Positions 7,484 to 16,843 of a DNA stretch of 64,000 bases are shown piece by piece; within the stretch, counting starts at the first letter, position 1; each line of letters starts with the position of its first letter. The stretch is from Longimicrobium sp. (lineage in GTDB: Bacteria; Gemmatimonadota; Gemmatimonadetes; Longimicrobiales; Longimicrobiaceae). The notes beneath the pieces were generated by a model that ran no database searches, was not told where the DNA came from, and was given only the letters and a program-made list of their open reading frames with translations. The translations under genes and the position numbers were made by a program. The stretch spans positions 1 to 64,000 of the forward strand of contig DASUYB010000122.1 in NCBI GenBank assembly GCA_036377595.1. Direction: 5' to 3'.

Positions 7484-10400
7484 GTGTTTTCGCTGAAGCT
7501 GCTGGGCTGCGCCGCGCTCGAGAACGACGGCGTCCCGGTCACCGGCCGCGCCGTGCACCGGCGGCGGCTGGCGCTGCTGGCGGTGCTGGCGGCGGCGCGC
7601 GGGCGGATGGTGGGGCGCGAGCGGGTGATCGGGTACCTGTGGCCCGAGCATTCGGGCGACGCCGCGCGCCACCTCCTTTCCGAGTCCCTCTACATCCTCC
7701 GCAAGGCGCTGGGCGACGAGGCCTTCCTCTCCGCCGGCGACGAGCTGGCGCTGGACCTGTCGGTGGTGCGGAGCGACGTCGCCGACTTCCACCGCGCGCT
7801 CGAGGACGACAATCCCGAGCGCGCGGTGGCGCTTTATGCCGGGCCCTTCCTGGACGGCTTCTACGTGGCCGACGCGCCCGACTTCGAGCGCTGGGCCGAG
7901 CAGGAGCGCGACCGGCTGGCGCGCGCCCAGGCCCGCGCGCTCGAGGCGCTGGCCGAGGCGGCCGAGGCCGAGGCGCAGCCGCTGCGCGCGGCGGAGTGGT
8001 GGAAGCGGCTGGCGCGCGAGGACCCGTACAGCTCGCGCATCGCGCTGCGGGTGATGCAGGCGCTGGAGGCGGGGGGAGAGCGGGCGGCCGCCGTGCGCCA
8101 CGCCTCGGTGCACGCCGCGCTGGTGCGCAGCGAGCTGGGCGCCGAGCCCGACGCCGAGATCGAGGCGTTCGCCCGGCGCCTGCGCGACGCCCCGCGCCCC
8201 GCCCCCGCGCCGCCGCCCGTCGCCGAGCCGGCGCCCGCGCTCGCGGCCGCATCGGCGGGAGAGGGGGCGACGGCGGTGCTCGAGGCGCCGCCCGCGGTCG
8301 CGGCCGAGCCGGCCGTATCCCCCTCCCCCGCGCCGCGGCGGGAGGAGACGGTCGTTCCCACGCGCCCCCGACCGCGCCTCACCCGGCTGCGCATCGCGGC
8401 GATCGTCGGGATGGTCGCGGCGATCGTGCTCGTCTCCCTCTTCCTCTACCAGCGCGCGTCGAGGGAGCAGGGCGACGCGTCGCTCTTCATCGTCCTCCCC
8501 TTCAAGCAGGGGAGCGGGCCGGGGGCGAGCGCGCTCTCGCCCGACCAGGCCGAGCTGCTGGTGTACGACGCGCTCTCGCGGTGGCGCGACGTGCGCGTGG
8601 TGGACGCCCAGCGCGCGCGCGACCTGATGGCGCGCCGCGGCACGCCGTCGACGCTCGACCAGGCGCGCCGCATCGCCGCCGACGCGGGCGCGGGGCGGCT
8701 GCTGTGGGGCGAGATCACCCCGCTGGGCGACAGCGTGGCGGTGCGCGCGGCGCTGTACGACCTGTCCGACGGGGGCTCGCTGGCGCAGCGCACCGTGCGC
8801 GTGGGCCGCGACCTGCACGGCGTGTCGCAGCGCATCGGCGACCTGGTGGCCGCGCTGGTGGGGCGCGGCGGCTCGAGCGGCGAGGCGGCGGGGACCAACT
8901 CGCTGGCGGCGTGGCAGGCGTACCAGCGCGGGCGCACGGCGCTGGCCAACTGGGACCTGGACCGCGCGCGCGACGAGCTGGGGCGCGCCGTGGTGCTGGA
9001 CCCCGGCTTCGCGCGGGCGCACCTGTGGCTGGCGCAGGCGCAGGAGTGGAGCGGCCCGGGGGTGGTGCCGCGGGTGGAGTGGCGCGGCCACGCGGCCAGC
9101 GCGCTCTCCGACTCCATCCGCCTCTCGCCGCGCGAGCGCGAGCTGGGGTGGGCGCTCTCGCTCCTCGGCGACCGCCGCTTTCCCGAGGCCTGCGCCGCCT
9201 ACCGGGCCATGGTGGCGCGCGACTCGACCGACTTCACCGGCTGGTACGGGCTGGGCGACTGCCAGAACAACGACCGGGTGGTGGTGCGCGACCCCGCCAG
9301 CCCGTCGGGGTGGCGCTTCCGCAGCAGCGCCAACGCCGCGCTGATGGCCTACGCCCGCGCGCTGCGCACGGTGCCCAGCGCGCTGCAGGCGTTCCGCGGC
9401 TCGGGGTTCAAGCGCCTGCAGGAGCTGCTGCAGACCAGCGGCTTCGTGCGCCCCGGCATCGCCACCGGCCCCGCTCCGGGCGACACCCTGCTCTTCGCGG
9501 CGTACGCGGCGCTGGAGGGCGACACCATCGTGTACGTCCCCTGGCCGCGCGAGGACGTGGCCGCGCTGAAGAAGGAGACCATCCCCCCCACGCGCGGGCT
9601 GGCCGACACGCACAACCGCGGGCTGCTGGTGGACGTGCTGAAGGAGTGGACGCGCGCCTTCCCGCGCAGCGCCGACGCGCACGAGGCGCTGGCGCGCGGG
9701 CTCGAGGAGGCGGGGCAGATCCGCGCCGTGCGGCAGGGGGCGCCCTCGGCGTTCAGCGAGATCGCCCTGGCGCGGGGTCTGGCCGAAGACCGCGAGCAGC
9801 GGCTGCGGCTGGCCGTGGCGCAGGTGCGGCTGGACCTGCGCGTGGGCGACTTCGCGCGGGCCCGGGCGCGCGCCGACTCGGTGTTCGCGCGGTGGCCCGA
9901 GCCGGGGCCGCGCGACGCGCTGGCGATGGCGCCGCTGGCGGTGCTCACCGGCCGCGCCGGGCGGGCGGGCTCGCTGCTGCGCACCGCCGCGCCCGAGCGC
10001 GGATGGTTCTTCACCCCGCGCGGCGATTCGGTCGAGATCGCCGTGCCCGTGGCCGAGGCGCAGGCCGACGTGCTGGCCGCCGCGGCGCTGGGGACGCGCG
10101 CCGAGGTGCGGCAGGCCGAGGCGCGGCTGCAGCAGCTGCTGGCCGCCTGGGTCGACGCGCCGCGGGTGGGCGCGGCGCGCTCGGCGCTGCTGAACGGGCC
10201 GCGGCGCCTGGCCGGCGCGTACGGCATCGCGCCCGAGGCGCCGCTGGCCGACGCCGACTACATGGTCGAGATGCAGCAGATGGTGGCCGCCGGCGACGCG
10301 GCCGGCGTGCGCGCGCGGATGGCCGCCATGCGCGAGGCGCTGGGCACGCGCCGCCCGGGCGACATGGACCTGTCGTTCGTCTTCCCGCAGGCCGCGCTGC

Positions 10401-10645
10401 GCCTGGCGCTGGGCGACGCCGCCGGCGCCCAGGAGGAGCTCGACCGCACGTTGCTGACGCTGCAGGCGCTCCCCTACAAGGTGCTCGACACGCCGGAAGA
10501 GGCGGGCGGGCTGGTGGGGATCATTCGCCAGCGCATCCAGCTCGCCACCGCCACGGGCGACACCCGCACCGCGGCCTACTGGCGCAACGCGCTCTCCACC
10601 CTCTGGGCCAACGCCGATCCCGCGCTGAAGACGACGGTGCGCTAG
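7484..10645 (+). CDS. BTAD-domain (SARP-like) regulator with one TM segment and a long TPR-like C-terminal region
   Basis: About 1053 aa from GTG 7484 (VFSLKLLGCAAL). The N-terminal region has the OmpR-like winged helix seen in SARP/BTAD proteins (RRRLALLAVLAAA, GRERVIGYLWPEHSGDAARH, LSESLYILRKALG). It is followed by the bacterial transcriptional activator domain ending near residue 230, a Pro/Ala-rich linker and one membrane segment near residue 310 (IAAIVGMVAAIVLVSLFLY). A TolB-like N-terminal fold (SLFIVLPF) and helical repeats fill the rest. Such one-piece DNA-binding, membrane and TPR proteins are common in Gemmatimonadota; ligand and targets are unknown. Confidence 0.8.
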   Translation: MFSLKLLGCAALENDGVPVTGRAVHRRRLALLAVLAAARGRMVGRERVIGYLWPEHSGDAARHLLSESLYILRKALGDEAFLSAGDELALDLSVVRSDVADFHRALEDDNPERAVALYAGPFLDGFYVADAPDFERWAEQERDRLARAQARALEALAEAAEAEAQPLRAAEWWKRLAREDPYSSRIALRVMQALEAGGERAAAVRHASVHAALVRSELGAEPDAEIEAFARRLRDAPRPAPAPPPVAEPAPALAAASAGEGATAVLEAPPAVAAEPAVSPSPAPRREETVVPTRPRPRLTRLRIAAIVGMVAAIVLVSLFLYQRASREQGDASLFIVLPFKQGSGPGASALSPDQAELLVYDALSRWRDVRVVDAQRARDLMARRGTPSTLDQARRIAADAGAGRLLWGEITPLGDSVAVRAALYDLSDGGSLAQRTVRVGRDLHGVSQRIGDLVAALVGRGGSSGEAAGTNSLAAWQAYQRGRTALANWDLDRARDELGRAVVLDPGFARAHLWLAQAQEWSGPGVVPRVEWRGHAASALSDSIRLSPRERELGWALSLLGDRRFPEACAAYRAMVARDSTDFTGWYGLGDCQNNDRVVVRDPASPSGWRFRSSANAALMAYARALRTVPSALQAFRGSGFKRLQELLQTSGFVRPGIATGPAPGDTLLFAAYAALEGDTIVYVPWPREDVAALKKETIPPTRGLADTHNRGLLVDVLKEWTRAFPRSADAHEALARGLEEAGQIRAVRQGAPSAFSEIALARGLAEDREQRLRLAVAQVRLDLRVGDFARARARADSVFARWPEPGPRDALAMAPLAVLTGRAGRAGSLLRTAAPERGWFFTPRGDSVEIAVPVAEAQADVLAAAALGTRAEVRQAEARLQQLLAAWVDAPRVGAARSALLNGPRRLAGAYGIAPEAPLADADYMVEMQQMVAAGDAAGVRARMAAMREALGTRRPGDMDLSFVFPQAALRLALGDAAGAQEELDRTLLTLQALPYKVLDTPEEAGGLVGIIRQRIQLATATGDTRTAAYWRNALSTLWANADPALKTTVR

Positions 10646-10662
10646 TCTGACATTCCAAATTT

Positions 10663-10755
10663 CACACAGAGGACACAGAGGATAAAGAGAGGCACAGAGG
10701 ACTGCGGTGAGTTCTCTGTGCCTCTCTGTACCCTCTGTGTCCTCTGTGTGATTGT
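10663..10755. repeat. Hairpin repeat of the CACAGAGGACACAGAGG type (family D)
   Basis: The arms CACACAGAGGACACAGAGG and CCTCTGTGTCCTCTGTGTG lie about 60 bp apart, with a second nested pair (GAGAGGCACAGAGGA and TCTGTGCCTCTCT). It lies just after the stop of the BTAD gene and may act as a terminator-like structure. Confidence 0.75.
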
Positions 10756-10856
10756 TTTTCAGGATTGCCGTTCCTCGCGACTGCGGTTGCGGCACAGGGT
10801 GATGGATCGGATCATCAGGAGCTTTCCTGACTGAGTCCTGACGCGATCGACGTTTC

Positions 10857-12935
10857 GTGACGGAGATACAGAACCCCGAACCACACGTCGCGGCGCCGCG
10901 GCTGCGCGGCACCGCGCGCGAGCTGGCGCGCTTCGCCGGGCGGCCGAACCTGGCGGCGGGGCTGCGCGCGGCGGTGGCCACCGTGCTGCCGATGGCCGTC
11001 GCCGGCGCGCTGCACGTGGACGGTGCGTCGTGGCTGGGGCTGGCCGGCTTCTCCGTGGCGATCGGAGACAAGGGCGGCGCCTACGTCACCCGCGCGCGGA
11101 CGATGGGCGCGCTGACGCTGGCCATCGCCGTCGCGGGCGTCCTGGGCGGGCTGGCGGGCGAGCGGCCGGGGATCGCGGTGCCGGTGGTGTTCGCGTGGGC
11201 GTTCGCGGGCGCGCTGCTGCGGGCGTTCGGCGCGGCGCCCACCTCGGTCGGCATCTCGTCGACCATCACCTTCGTCATCGCGCTGGCGGCGCCGGCGGCG
11301 GGGGTGGGAGATGCGCTCGGGCGCGGCGGGCTGCTGCTGGTGGGCGGCGCGCTGGCGCTGGCGCTCTCGCTCTTCCTCTGGCCCATCCGCGCCTATCGCC
11401 CCGCGCGCCTGGCGCTGGCCGCCTGCTACCGTGCGCTGGCCGGCTACGCCGACGCGGTGGCCGCCGCCGCGCCGCGCGACTTCGGCGCGTTCCGCACCGC
11501 GCTCGAAGCCGCGCGCGACACGCTGGCCGCCACGCGCCGCGGCCGCCCCGGCGAGACCGGGCGCGGCGAGCGGCTGCTGATGCTGGCCGAGGCCGCCGAC
11601 CGCACCTTCGCGGCGACGGCGGCGCTCGGCGGCGCGACCGACGTCACCCCCGCCGATCCCGCCGACGAGGCGGCGCTGGCGCGGGCGAGAGAGGCCGCCG
11701 CGGCCGCCGCCGTCCTCGCGCGCGATCTGGCCGACGCGGTGGAGCGCGAGCGCACGCCGGGCGATCCTCCGCCCTTCCCCGTCGCCACCGAGCCGGAGAC
11801 GGAGACGCTGGCCGGGCGCCTGGCCGCGTCGCTCCGGCGCGAGGCCATGCGCGCGTGGGAGGCGGCCGCGGGGGTGGAGAGCGGCCGCCCCGTCCGTCTC
11901 CCCGAGTCCCCGCCCGCCGATCCCGGCCCGCCGGTCGGCGAGGTGCTGCGCGAGAACCTGACGCTGCGCTCGGTCACCCTGCGGCACGCGCTGCGGGTGG
12001 GCGTGACCGCCGCGGCGGCGACGGCGCTGGCGCACGTGCTGGGCGTGGAGCGCGGCTACTGGGTGACGCTGACGGCGCTCATCGTCCTGCAGCCGTCCGC
12101 GGGCGCCACGTGGGTGAAGGGGCTGCAGCGGATCGGGGGGACGATGGCCGGCGGCATCGCGGCGGCGGGGATCGGCGCGCTGGTGCACGATCCCCGCGCG
12201 CTGCTGCTCGTCACCTTCGTCCTCGCCTGCGCCACCGCGTCGATGCTGCAGGTGAACTACGCACTGTATTCGGCGCTGCTGACGCCCACCTTCGTGCTGC
12301 TGGCCGAGGCCGCCGCGCCCGACCGGCACCTGCCGATGGTGCGCATCGCCAACACGCTGATCGGCGGGGCGCTGGCGCTGGTGGCGGCGCGGCTGCTCTG
12401 GCCCGCGCCCGAGCGCCTCGCCTTCCGCGGGCGCCTGGCCGAGGCGGTGCGCGCCTGCGCCGCGTATGTCCGCGTGGCCGCGCGGCGCCATGCGGGCGGG
12501 GCCACGCGCGCCGAGGCCGACGCGGCACGGCGCGCGACGGGCCTCTCCGTGCTGAACGCGGAGGAGTCGCTGCAGGTGGTGCTGTGGGAGGGGCGCGCGG
12601 GGCACGCGCCCGAGGCGGGGATGGCCGCGCTCGCCTACCTCCGCCGCCTAGGCGAGGCCGCGAACGCGCTGGCCTACGCCCCCGCCGCCCCCGACGGCGC
12701 AGGAGACGCCGTCGTCTCCTTCGGCGCGGAGGCCGGCGACGCGCTCGACGGCCTGGCCGCGGCGATCGAGACGGAGGGCCGGCAGGTGCGGATCGCCGAG
12801 CTCGACGTGCCGCCCACCCCCGACCCGGCGGTGGCCCAGCGGCTGGCCGTCGTCTCCGACGTCGTGGTCGCGCTCGAACGCGTGCTCGCGCGCGGAATCC
12901 TGGAGATCGAGAGCCAGCGCACGGAGCAAGCGTGA
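10857..12935 (+). CDS. FUSC family (fusaric acid resistance-like) inner-membrane protein
   Basis: 692 aa from a GTG start. There are two hydrophobic blocks, at residues about 40-170 and 370-520, separated by a cytoplasmic-looking region and followed by a soluble tail. This is the duplicated organisation of FUSC/YccS-type transporters. Typical FUSC stretches are visible: GYWVTLTALIVLQPS, TWVKGLQRIGGTMAGG, RIANTLIGGALALVAARLLW. It probably takes part in efflux of aromatic or other toxic compounds; no membrane-fusion partner lies nearby. Confidence 0.88.
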   Translation: MTEIQNPEPHVAAPRLRGTARELARFAGRPNLAAGLRAAVATVLPMAVAGALHVDGASWLGLAGFSVAIGDKGGAYVTRARTMGALTLAIAVAGVLGGLAGERPGIAVPVVFAWAFAGALLRAFGAAPTSVGISSTITFVIALAAPAAGVGDALGRGGLLLVGGALALALSLFLWPIRAYRPARLALAACYRALAGYADAVAAAAPRDFGAFRTALEAARDTLAATRRGRPGETGRGERLLMLAEAADRTFAATAALGGATDVTPADPADEAALARAREAAAAAAVLARDLADAVERERTPGDPPPFPVATEPETETLAGRLAASLRREAMRAWEAAAGVESGRPVRLPESPPADPGPPVGEVLRENLTLRSVTLRHALRVGVTAAAATALAHVLGVERGYWVTLTALIVLQPSAGATWVKGLQRIGGTMAGGIAAAGIGALVHDPRALLLVTFVLACATASMLQVNYALYSALLTPTFVLLAEAAAPDRHLPMVRIANTLIGGALALVAARLLWPAPERLAFRGRLAEAVRACAAYVRVAARRHAGGATRAEADAARRATGLSVLNAEESLQVVLWEGRAGHAPEAGMAALAYLRRLGEAANALAYAPAAPDGAGDAVVSFGAEAGDALDGLAAAIETEGRQVRIAELDVPPTPDPAVAQRLAVVSDVVVALERVLARGILEIESQRTEQA

Positions 12936-12967
12936 GAGGGTGTCGCTGAACCTGCGGACACCCCGTC

Positions 12968-13160
12968 GGGTGTCATCCTGAGGGCGCGGAGCACCGAAAT
13001 CGCGTTCAACCGAATCCCTGCGCGCCCGAAGGATCTTGCAGGGGCGGACCGGATGTCTGCCCGGAGAAGCCGGAATCTCCCGCGGAGCCGAGTAGATCCT
13101 TCGGCCTGCAAACGCTTGCACAGACGCTGATTACGGTCTGGCCGGCCTCAGGATGACGTC
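12968..13160. repeat. Intergenic repeat family A (one degenerate and one full copy)
   Basis: A full copy at about 13093-13160 runs from TAGATCCTTCGGCCTGCA through CAGACGCTGATTACGGTCTG to GGCCTCAGGATGACGTC. The same unit, in either orientation, occurs at about 15868-15937, 27824-27891 and 28031-28100. The stretch 12970-13045 has a diverged inverted copy (GTCATCCTGAG ... CGAAGGATCT). Confidence 0.8.
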
Positions 13161-13216
13161 CGTGTGGGATCGGTCCGGGTGCAACGATTCCCGAACGAAT
13201 CCCCGCGGATCCGGGA

Positions 13217-14461
13217 TCAGCCGAAGCGGACGCGGGCGAAGTGGCGCTTGCCGCGCTGCAGCACCAGCTCGCCGGCGGCGGCGACGCGCGCCATGCGGTC
13301 CGTCACCTTCTCGCCGCCGACGGAGACGGCGCCCTGCTGGATCTGCCGCTGCGCGTCCGCGTTCGACGAGACCAGGCCCGCGCGCACCAGCAGCTTCGAG
13401 ACGAGCACCTGCCCGTCGTGCGCGCCCAGCTCCGCGTCGCCGGGCGAGAGGTCGAACTCCGGCATCTCGTCGGGGATCTCCTTGCGCCGGAAGAGCGCGT
13501 CGAACGCCTCCTCGGCCTGCTGCCCCGCGCCCGCGGGGTGGTACTGCTCCACGATCAGCCGGCCCAGGCGGCGCTTGGCCTGGTACGGGTTCGACCTCGC
13601 CTCCCCCACCGCCGCCTCCAGATCCCCCGACGCCAGGCCGGAGGCGAGCCGGTACCACTCCTCGAGCAGGTCGTCGGGGATGGACATGGTGCGGCCGAAC
13701 TGCTGGTCGGGCGCGTCGTCCAATCCCACGTAGTTGTCGTAGCTCTTCGACATCTTGCGCTCGCCGTCGGTGCCGCGCAGCAGCGGCATCAGCAGGCACA
13801 CCTGCGGCTCCTGGCCATAGCGCGGCTGCAGGTCGCGCGCGACCAGCAGGTTGAACTTCTGGTCCGCGCCGCCCAGCTCCACGTCGGCGTTCAGCGCCAC
13901 CGAGTCGTACGCCTGCATCAGCGGGTACATGAACTCGACGATGGAGATGGGGCGGTTCTCCTCGAAGCGCTTCTCGAAGTCGTCGCGCTCCAGCATCCGC
14001 GCCACCGTGTAGCTGGCCGTGAGGCGCAGGATGTCCTTGAGCTGCATCGGCGCCAGCCACCGCGAGTTGTACTCGATGCGGGTGCGGCCGCGGTCCAGCA
14101 CCTTGTACACCTGCTCGGCGTAGGTGCGGCCGTACTCGCGCACCACCTCCTCGCTCAGCTGCGGACGCAGGTCGCTGCGGCCGCTGGGGTCGCCGATCAG
14201 CGCGGTGTAGTCGCCCATCACGAACACCACGTCGTGGCCCAGCTCCTGGAAGGTGCGCAGCTTCCGCAGGCTCACGGCGTGGCCGATGTGCAGGTCCGGC
14301 CGCGTGGGGTCGAATCCCTGCTTGACCACCAGCGGCTTCCCGCTCTTCAGCGACCGCTCCAGCTTGCGCGCCAGGTCGTCTTCGGGAACGATCTCCAGCG
14401 TGTCGCGCCGGATCTCGTCCATCTGCTCGTTCACGGGGGCAAAGCTCACGTCCGGCACCAT
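13217..14461 (-). CDS. tyrS: Tyrosyl-tRNA synthetase
   Basis: 414 aa from ATG 14461 (MVPDVSFAPV). This class I aminoacyl-tRNA synthetase charges tRNA-Tyr. Seen directly: the HIGH signature (residues 58-61 in RPDLHIGHAVSL), KMSKS (236-240 in ERKMSKS), the adenylate/tRNA region GDPSGRSD, and a C-terminal S4-like RNA-binding domain (LVSKLLVRAGLVSS, GAVSVGGEKV). Longer in-frame starts exist but their extra sequence looks like noise. Length fits the TyrZ-like branch. It is monocistronic and divergent from the cupredoxin gene. Confidence 0.96.
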   Translation of the reverse strand: MVPDVSFAPVNEQMDEIRRDTLEIVPEDDLARKLERSLKSGKPLVVKQGFDPTRPDLHIGHAVSLRKLRTFQELGHDVVFVMGDYTALIGDPSGRSDLRPQLSEEVVREYGRTYAEQVYKVLDRGRTRIEYNSRWLAPMQLKDILRLTASYTVARMLERDDFEKRFEENRPISIVEFMYPLMQAYDSVALNADVELGGADQKFNLLVARDLQPRYGQEPQVCLLMPLLRGTDGERKMSKSYDNYVGLDDAPDQQFGRTMSIPDDLLEEWYRLASGLASGDLEAAVGEARSNPYQAKRRLGRLIVEQYHPAGAGQQAEEAFDALFRRKEIPDEMPEFDLSPGDAELGAHDGQVLVSKLLVRAGLVSSNADAQRQIQQGAVSVGGEKVTDRMARVAAAGELVLQRGKRHFARVRFG

Positions 14462-14765
14462 CGGTTCGGGAGAATTCAGGTGATTCCGGTGGATGATCAC
14501 AGGGCGCGGAGTGTAGCCGAACCCCGCGCGCGGGCGCAAGCCTGACCGGCGGCGGTGTCGCGGATTGGGACAACCGTCGCGACCGCACACATATCTCATC
14601 GCCTAAATTCTAAATCTACAGATACTTACAGCGGCACGTACAGTGCGGCCGGGGCGTCCCGGCGCCGCGGGGTGCGGCGCCTGGTCGGGGTGCCTGGCGC
14701 GTTCCCCACCGAGCGGCGCGCGCCCGGACCAGAGGCGGATCCTTCCCCTCGACCGGAGGTGCTCC
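14462..14765. promoter_or_regulatory. Divergent promoter region of tyrS and the cupredoxin gene
   Basis: About 300 bp. It contains an AT-rich island around 14590-14632 that stands out against the GC-rich background and is the likely place for promoters in both directions. No T-box or clear riboswitch is visible. Confidence 0.35.
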
Positions 14766-15314
14766 ATGAGGCCCATCCCGCTCGCGGCCGCGGCCGCGCT
14801 CGTGCTGCTGGCGACAGCCTGCGACGGCAGGTCCGGACCCGTACAGCCCGACGGACTCCTCGGCGCGAAGGAGGACCTGAACCGCAGGATCTCGCTCTTC
14901 GACGCGTGCGACCCCACCACCTTCAACGCGGCGCTCGGGGCGGGCACCTGCGTGCGCAGCGGCGGGATGACCTTCGACAAGTTCCTGGCGGAGCTCACGG
15001 CGCACCAGTCGGTGGGCGCGTGGCACATGACGCCCACCAACCTGACCGTGGGCGTGGGCCAGACGCTGCTGGTGACCAACCGCGGCGGCGAGGAGCACAC
15101 CTTCACCGAGGTGGAGGAGTTCGGCGGGGGGATCGTGCCGCTGCTGAACCAGCTCTCCGGCAACACGACGGTCGCGCCCGAGTGTACGGAGCTGGAGGCG
15201 GACGACTTCGTTCCCGCCGGCGGCACGTACACCGAGGAGGAGGACGAGGCGGGCGTCGAGAAGTACCAGTGCTGCATCCACCCGTGGATGCGGATGACGC
15301 TGCGGATCAAGTAG
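14766..15314 (+). CDS. Cupredoxin-like (plastocyanin/azurin type) lipoprotein
   Basis: 182 aa. GGAGGT lies 5 bp before the ATG. The signal peptide ends in LLATAC, so it is lipid-anchored. The C-terminal half has type-1 copper features: a first His in GEEHTFTEVEEFGG, then a Cys-His-Met cluster in YQCCIHPWMRM. It is probably a periplasmic electron carrier or copper-binding protein. The N-terminal 70 residues, with a Cys pair (FDACDP, GTCVR), are not part of the usual fold. Confidence 0.8.
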   Translation: MRPIPLAAAAALVLLATACDGRSGPVQPDGLLGAKEDLNRRISLFDACDPTTFNAALGAGTCVRSGGMTFDKFLAELTAHQSVGAWHMTPTNLTVGVGQTLLVTNRGGEEHTFTEVEEFGGGIVPLLNQLSGNTTVAPECTELEADDFVPAGGTYTEEEDEAGVEKYQCCIHPWMRMTLRIK

Positions 15315-15478
15315 TCGACGCCGACCCGCGAATCCCCGACGCGTCGCGGCCCGCAGCCGCGGCGCGCCGCCGCTTTGGGGCTCGGATCGTCGCGCGCAGC
15401 GCCGTCACTTGTTTCGCGGGCGGTGACGGTTACCCGTCCTCGCTCGTCCTCTTGGGGAGATCAACGAAAGCGAAGGAG

Positions 15479-15847
15479 ATGAGCGAGCCTGGTGCGGCGT
15501 CCGTGCTGGTGGTGGACGATCTGCCGGAGCAGCGGGAGATCTACCGCGCCATGCTGCGGCACGCGGGGATGCGCGTGCTGGAGGCGCACAACGGGGAGAC
15601 CGCGGTGGACCTGGCCCGCGCCCACGTGCCCGCCGTCGTGCTGCTGGACGTACGGCTGCCGGACATCGACGGGTTCGAGGTGATGCGGCGGCTGCGGGCC
15701 GAGCCGCGCACGCGGCAGATCCCGGTGCTGCTGCTCACCGCGACCTCCGTTCCGGAGGACCGCCTCTACGGATTCGCGGAGCTGCTGACCAAGCCCGTGC
15801 CGCCGCGCGATGCGCTGGCGGCGGTCAGGCGCCACCTCTCGAGCTGA
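15479..15847 (+). CDS. Single-domain response regulator (receiver only)
   Basis: 122 aa consisting of one CheY-like receiver: [14 protein letters not shown] at the N-terminus, phospho-acceptor in VVLLDVRLPDIDG, Thr in LLLTATS, and Lys in LLTKPVPP. There is no output domain. AAGGAG lies directly in front of the ATG. It probably relays phosphate from an unlinked kinase. Confidence 0.9.
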   Translation: MSEPGAASVLVVDDLPEQREIYRAMLRHAGMRVLEAHNGETAVDLARAHVPAVVLLDVRLPDIDGFEVMRRLRAEPRTRQIPVLLLTATSVPEDRLYGFAELLTKPVPPRDALAAVRRHLSS

Positions 15848-15867
15848 TGATCCACACCGATCCGGGC

Positions 15868-15985
15868 TGACGTCATCCTGAGGCCGGCCAGACCGTAATC
15901 AGCGTCTGCGCAATCGTTTGCAGGCCGAAGGATCTATCGCTGCGTCAGCACGCAATCCAGTGGGAGGCACCAACACTTCCTCCGG
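15868..15985. repeat. Intergenic repeat family A, inverted copy
   Basis: It starts at GACGTCATCCTGAGGCC and runs through GCAGGCCGAAGGATCT into GCGTCAGCACGCAA, matching the copy at 27824-27945 over its whole length. Several such units stand between chromosomal genes in this window. Confidence 0.75.
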
Positions 15986-15994
15986 ATTCAGCAG

Positions 15995-16036
15995 GAGGGG
16001 GAGCGACCCGGTCCCGGATCGCTCCCCCTCGCTTTT
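15995..16036 (+). terminator. Rho-independent terminator
   Basis: The perfect 12-bp stem GAGGGGGAGCGA/TCGCTCCCCCTC (15995-16006 with 16019-16030) is followed by GCTTTT. It stands about 150 bp downstream of the receiver gene ending at 15847, beyond a family A repeat. Confidence 0.8.
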
Positions 16037-16239
16037 GAACCGGCGACGCGCCGCCGCGATGGAATTCACCCGCCTCCACGCCGGCCTTCCCCCTCATTCG
16101 TAGCAGTCAGCGCACCGTCAAACGTTCTGCTTCAATTTCGTAATCAACTGCTGCACCGTCTTTTATGCTTCCAAATCGGATCGCACGGACCGTAACCGAC
16201 GTAATTCTCGCACGACTTCTGCGAATCACGGCCGCGCAG

Positions 16240-16782
16240 ATGTCCATCACCAGGAGTCGACCAGTGGGAACCAGGCTTGGTTCTGCACTGCTGGCGGCAC
16301 TGTGCCTAGTGCCCAACGCGTGCACGGGATGGAACACGCGAGTCCTCGCCGCGGACCTGATGGGACGGGAGGCCCCGGTCCTCGCCGGCGAGCATGCCCG
16401 TGGCGGGCACGTCGGATCCTTCCCCGCCGAAGTGGCGAGGCTGGTCAACGCGCGGCGCAGGTCGGTGGGATGTCCGCCCCTGGAGTGGGATCCCGGGGCC
16501 GCGGCCGCGGCGCAGGCCCACGCGGACGACATGGCGCGCAGGGGGTATTTCTCTCACGTCTCACCCGAGGGCCGTACCCCCATCGACCGGCTGCGCGAGC
16601 GCGGCGTGAGGTTCCGCGCGGTCGCCGAGAACATCGCCGTCGGCCAGACGACACCGGAGCAGGTCGTCGGCGCTTGGCTGAACAGCCCCGGCCACCGCGG
16701 CAACATCGAAAACTGCCGCTACAGCCGCGCGGGTGTGGGTTTCAGGGACCATCGCTGGGCGGAGGTCCTGCTCAGACCTTGA
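16240..16782 (+). CDS. CAP/SCP (PR-1-like) domain exported protein
   Basis: 180 aa from ATG 16240, which gives a normal signal peptide (GSALLAALCLVPNA); an ATG at 16165 is also in frame. The mature part is a CAP domain. Signatures are ARLVNARRRSVGCPPLEWD, HADDMARRGYFSHVSPEGRT, AENIAVGQ and AWLNSPGHRGNIEN, including the conserved His and Glu residues. Function in bacteria is not settled for this family; it is secreted or periplasmic. Confidence 0.9.
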   Translation: MSITRSRPVGTRLGSALLAALCLVPNACTGWNTRVLAADLMGREAPVLAGEHARGGHVGSFPAEVARLVNARRRSVGCPPLEWDPGAAAAAQAHADDMARRGYFSHVSPEGRTPIDRLRERGVRFRAVAENIAVGQTTPEQVVGAWLNSPGHRGNIENCRYSRAGVGFRDHRWAEVLLRP

Positions 16783-16796
16783 GCGCCGGACAGTCG

Positions 16797-16830
16797 AACG
16801 CCGGGACCGATCAGGCCCCGGCGTTTCTTC
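16797..16830. terminator. Terminator hairpin between convergent genes
   Basis: The stem AACGCCGGG/CCCGGCGTT (16797-16805 with 16817-16825) is followed by TTCTTC. It lies between the CAP gene and the convergent receiver gene. Confidence 0.7.
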
Positions 16831-16843
16831 ATACGGCCCATCT

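Noticed and set aside
7442-11071. 1209-codon minus-strand frame opposite the BTAD regulator
   Set aside because: Shadow of a well-supported plus-strand gene; no domain or ribosome-binding site.
15995-16036. Riboswitch downstream of the receiver gene
   Set aside because: A simple long stem with T run and no additional structure: an ordinary terminator.
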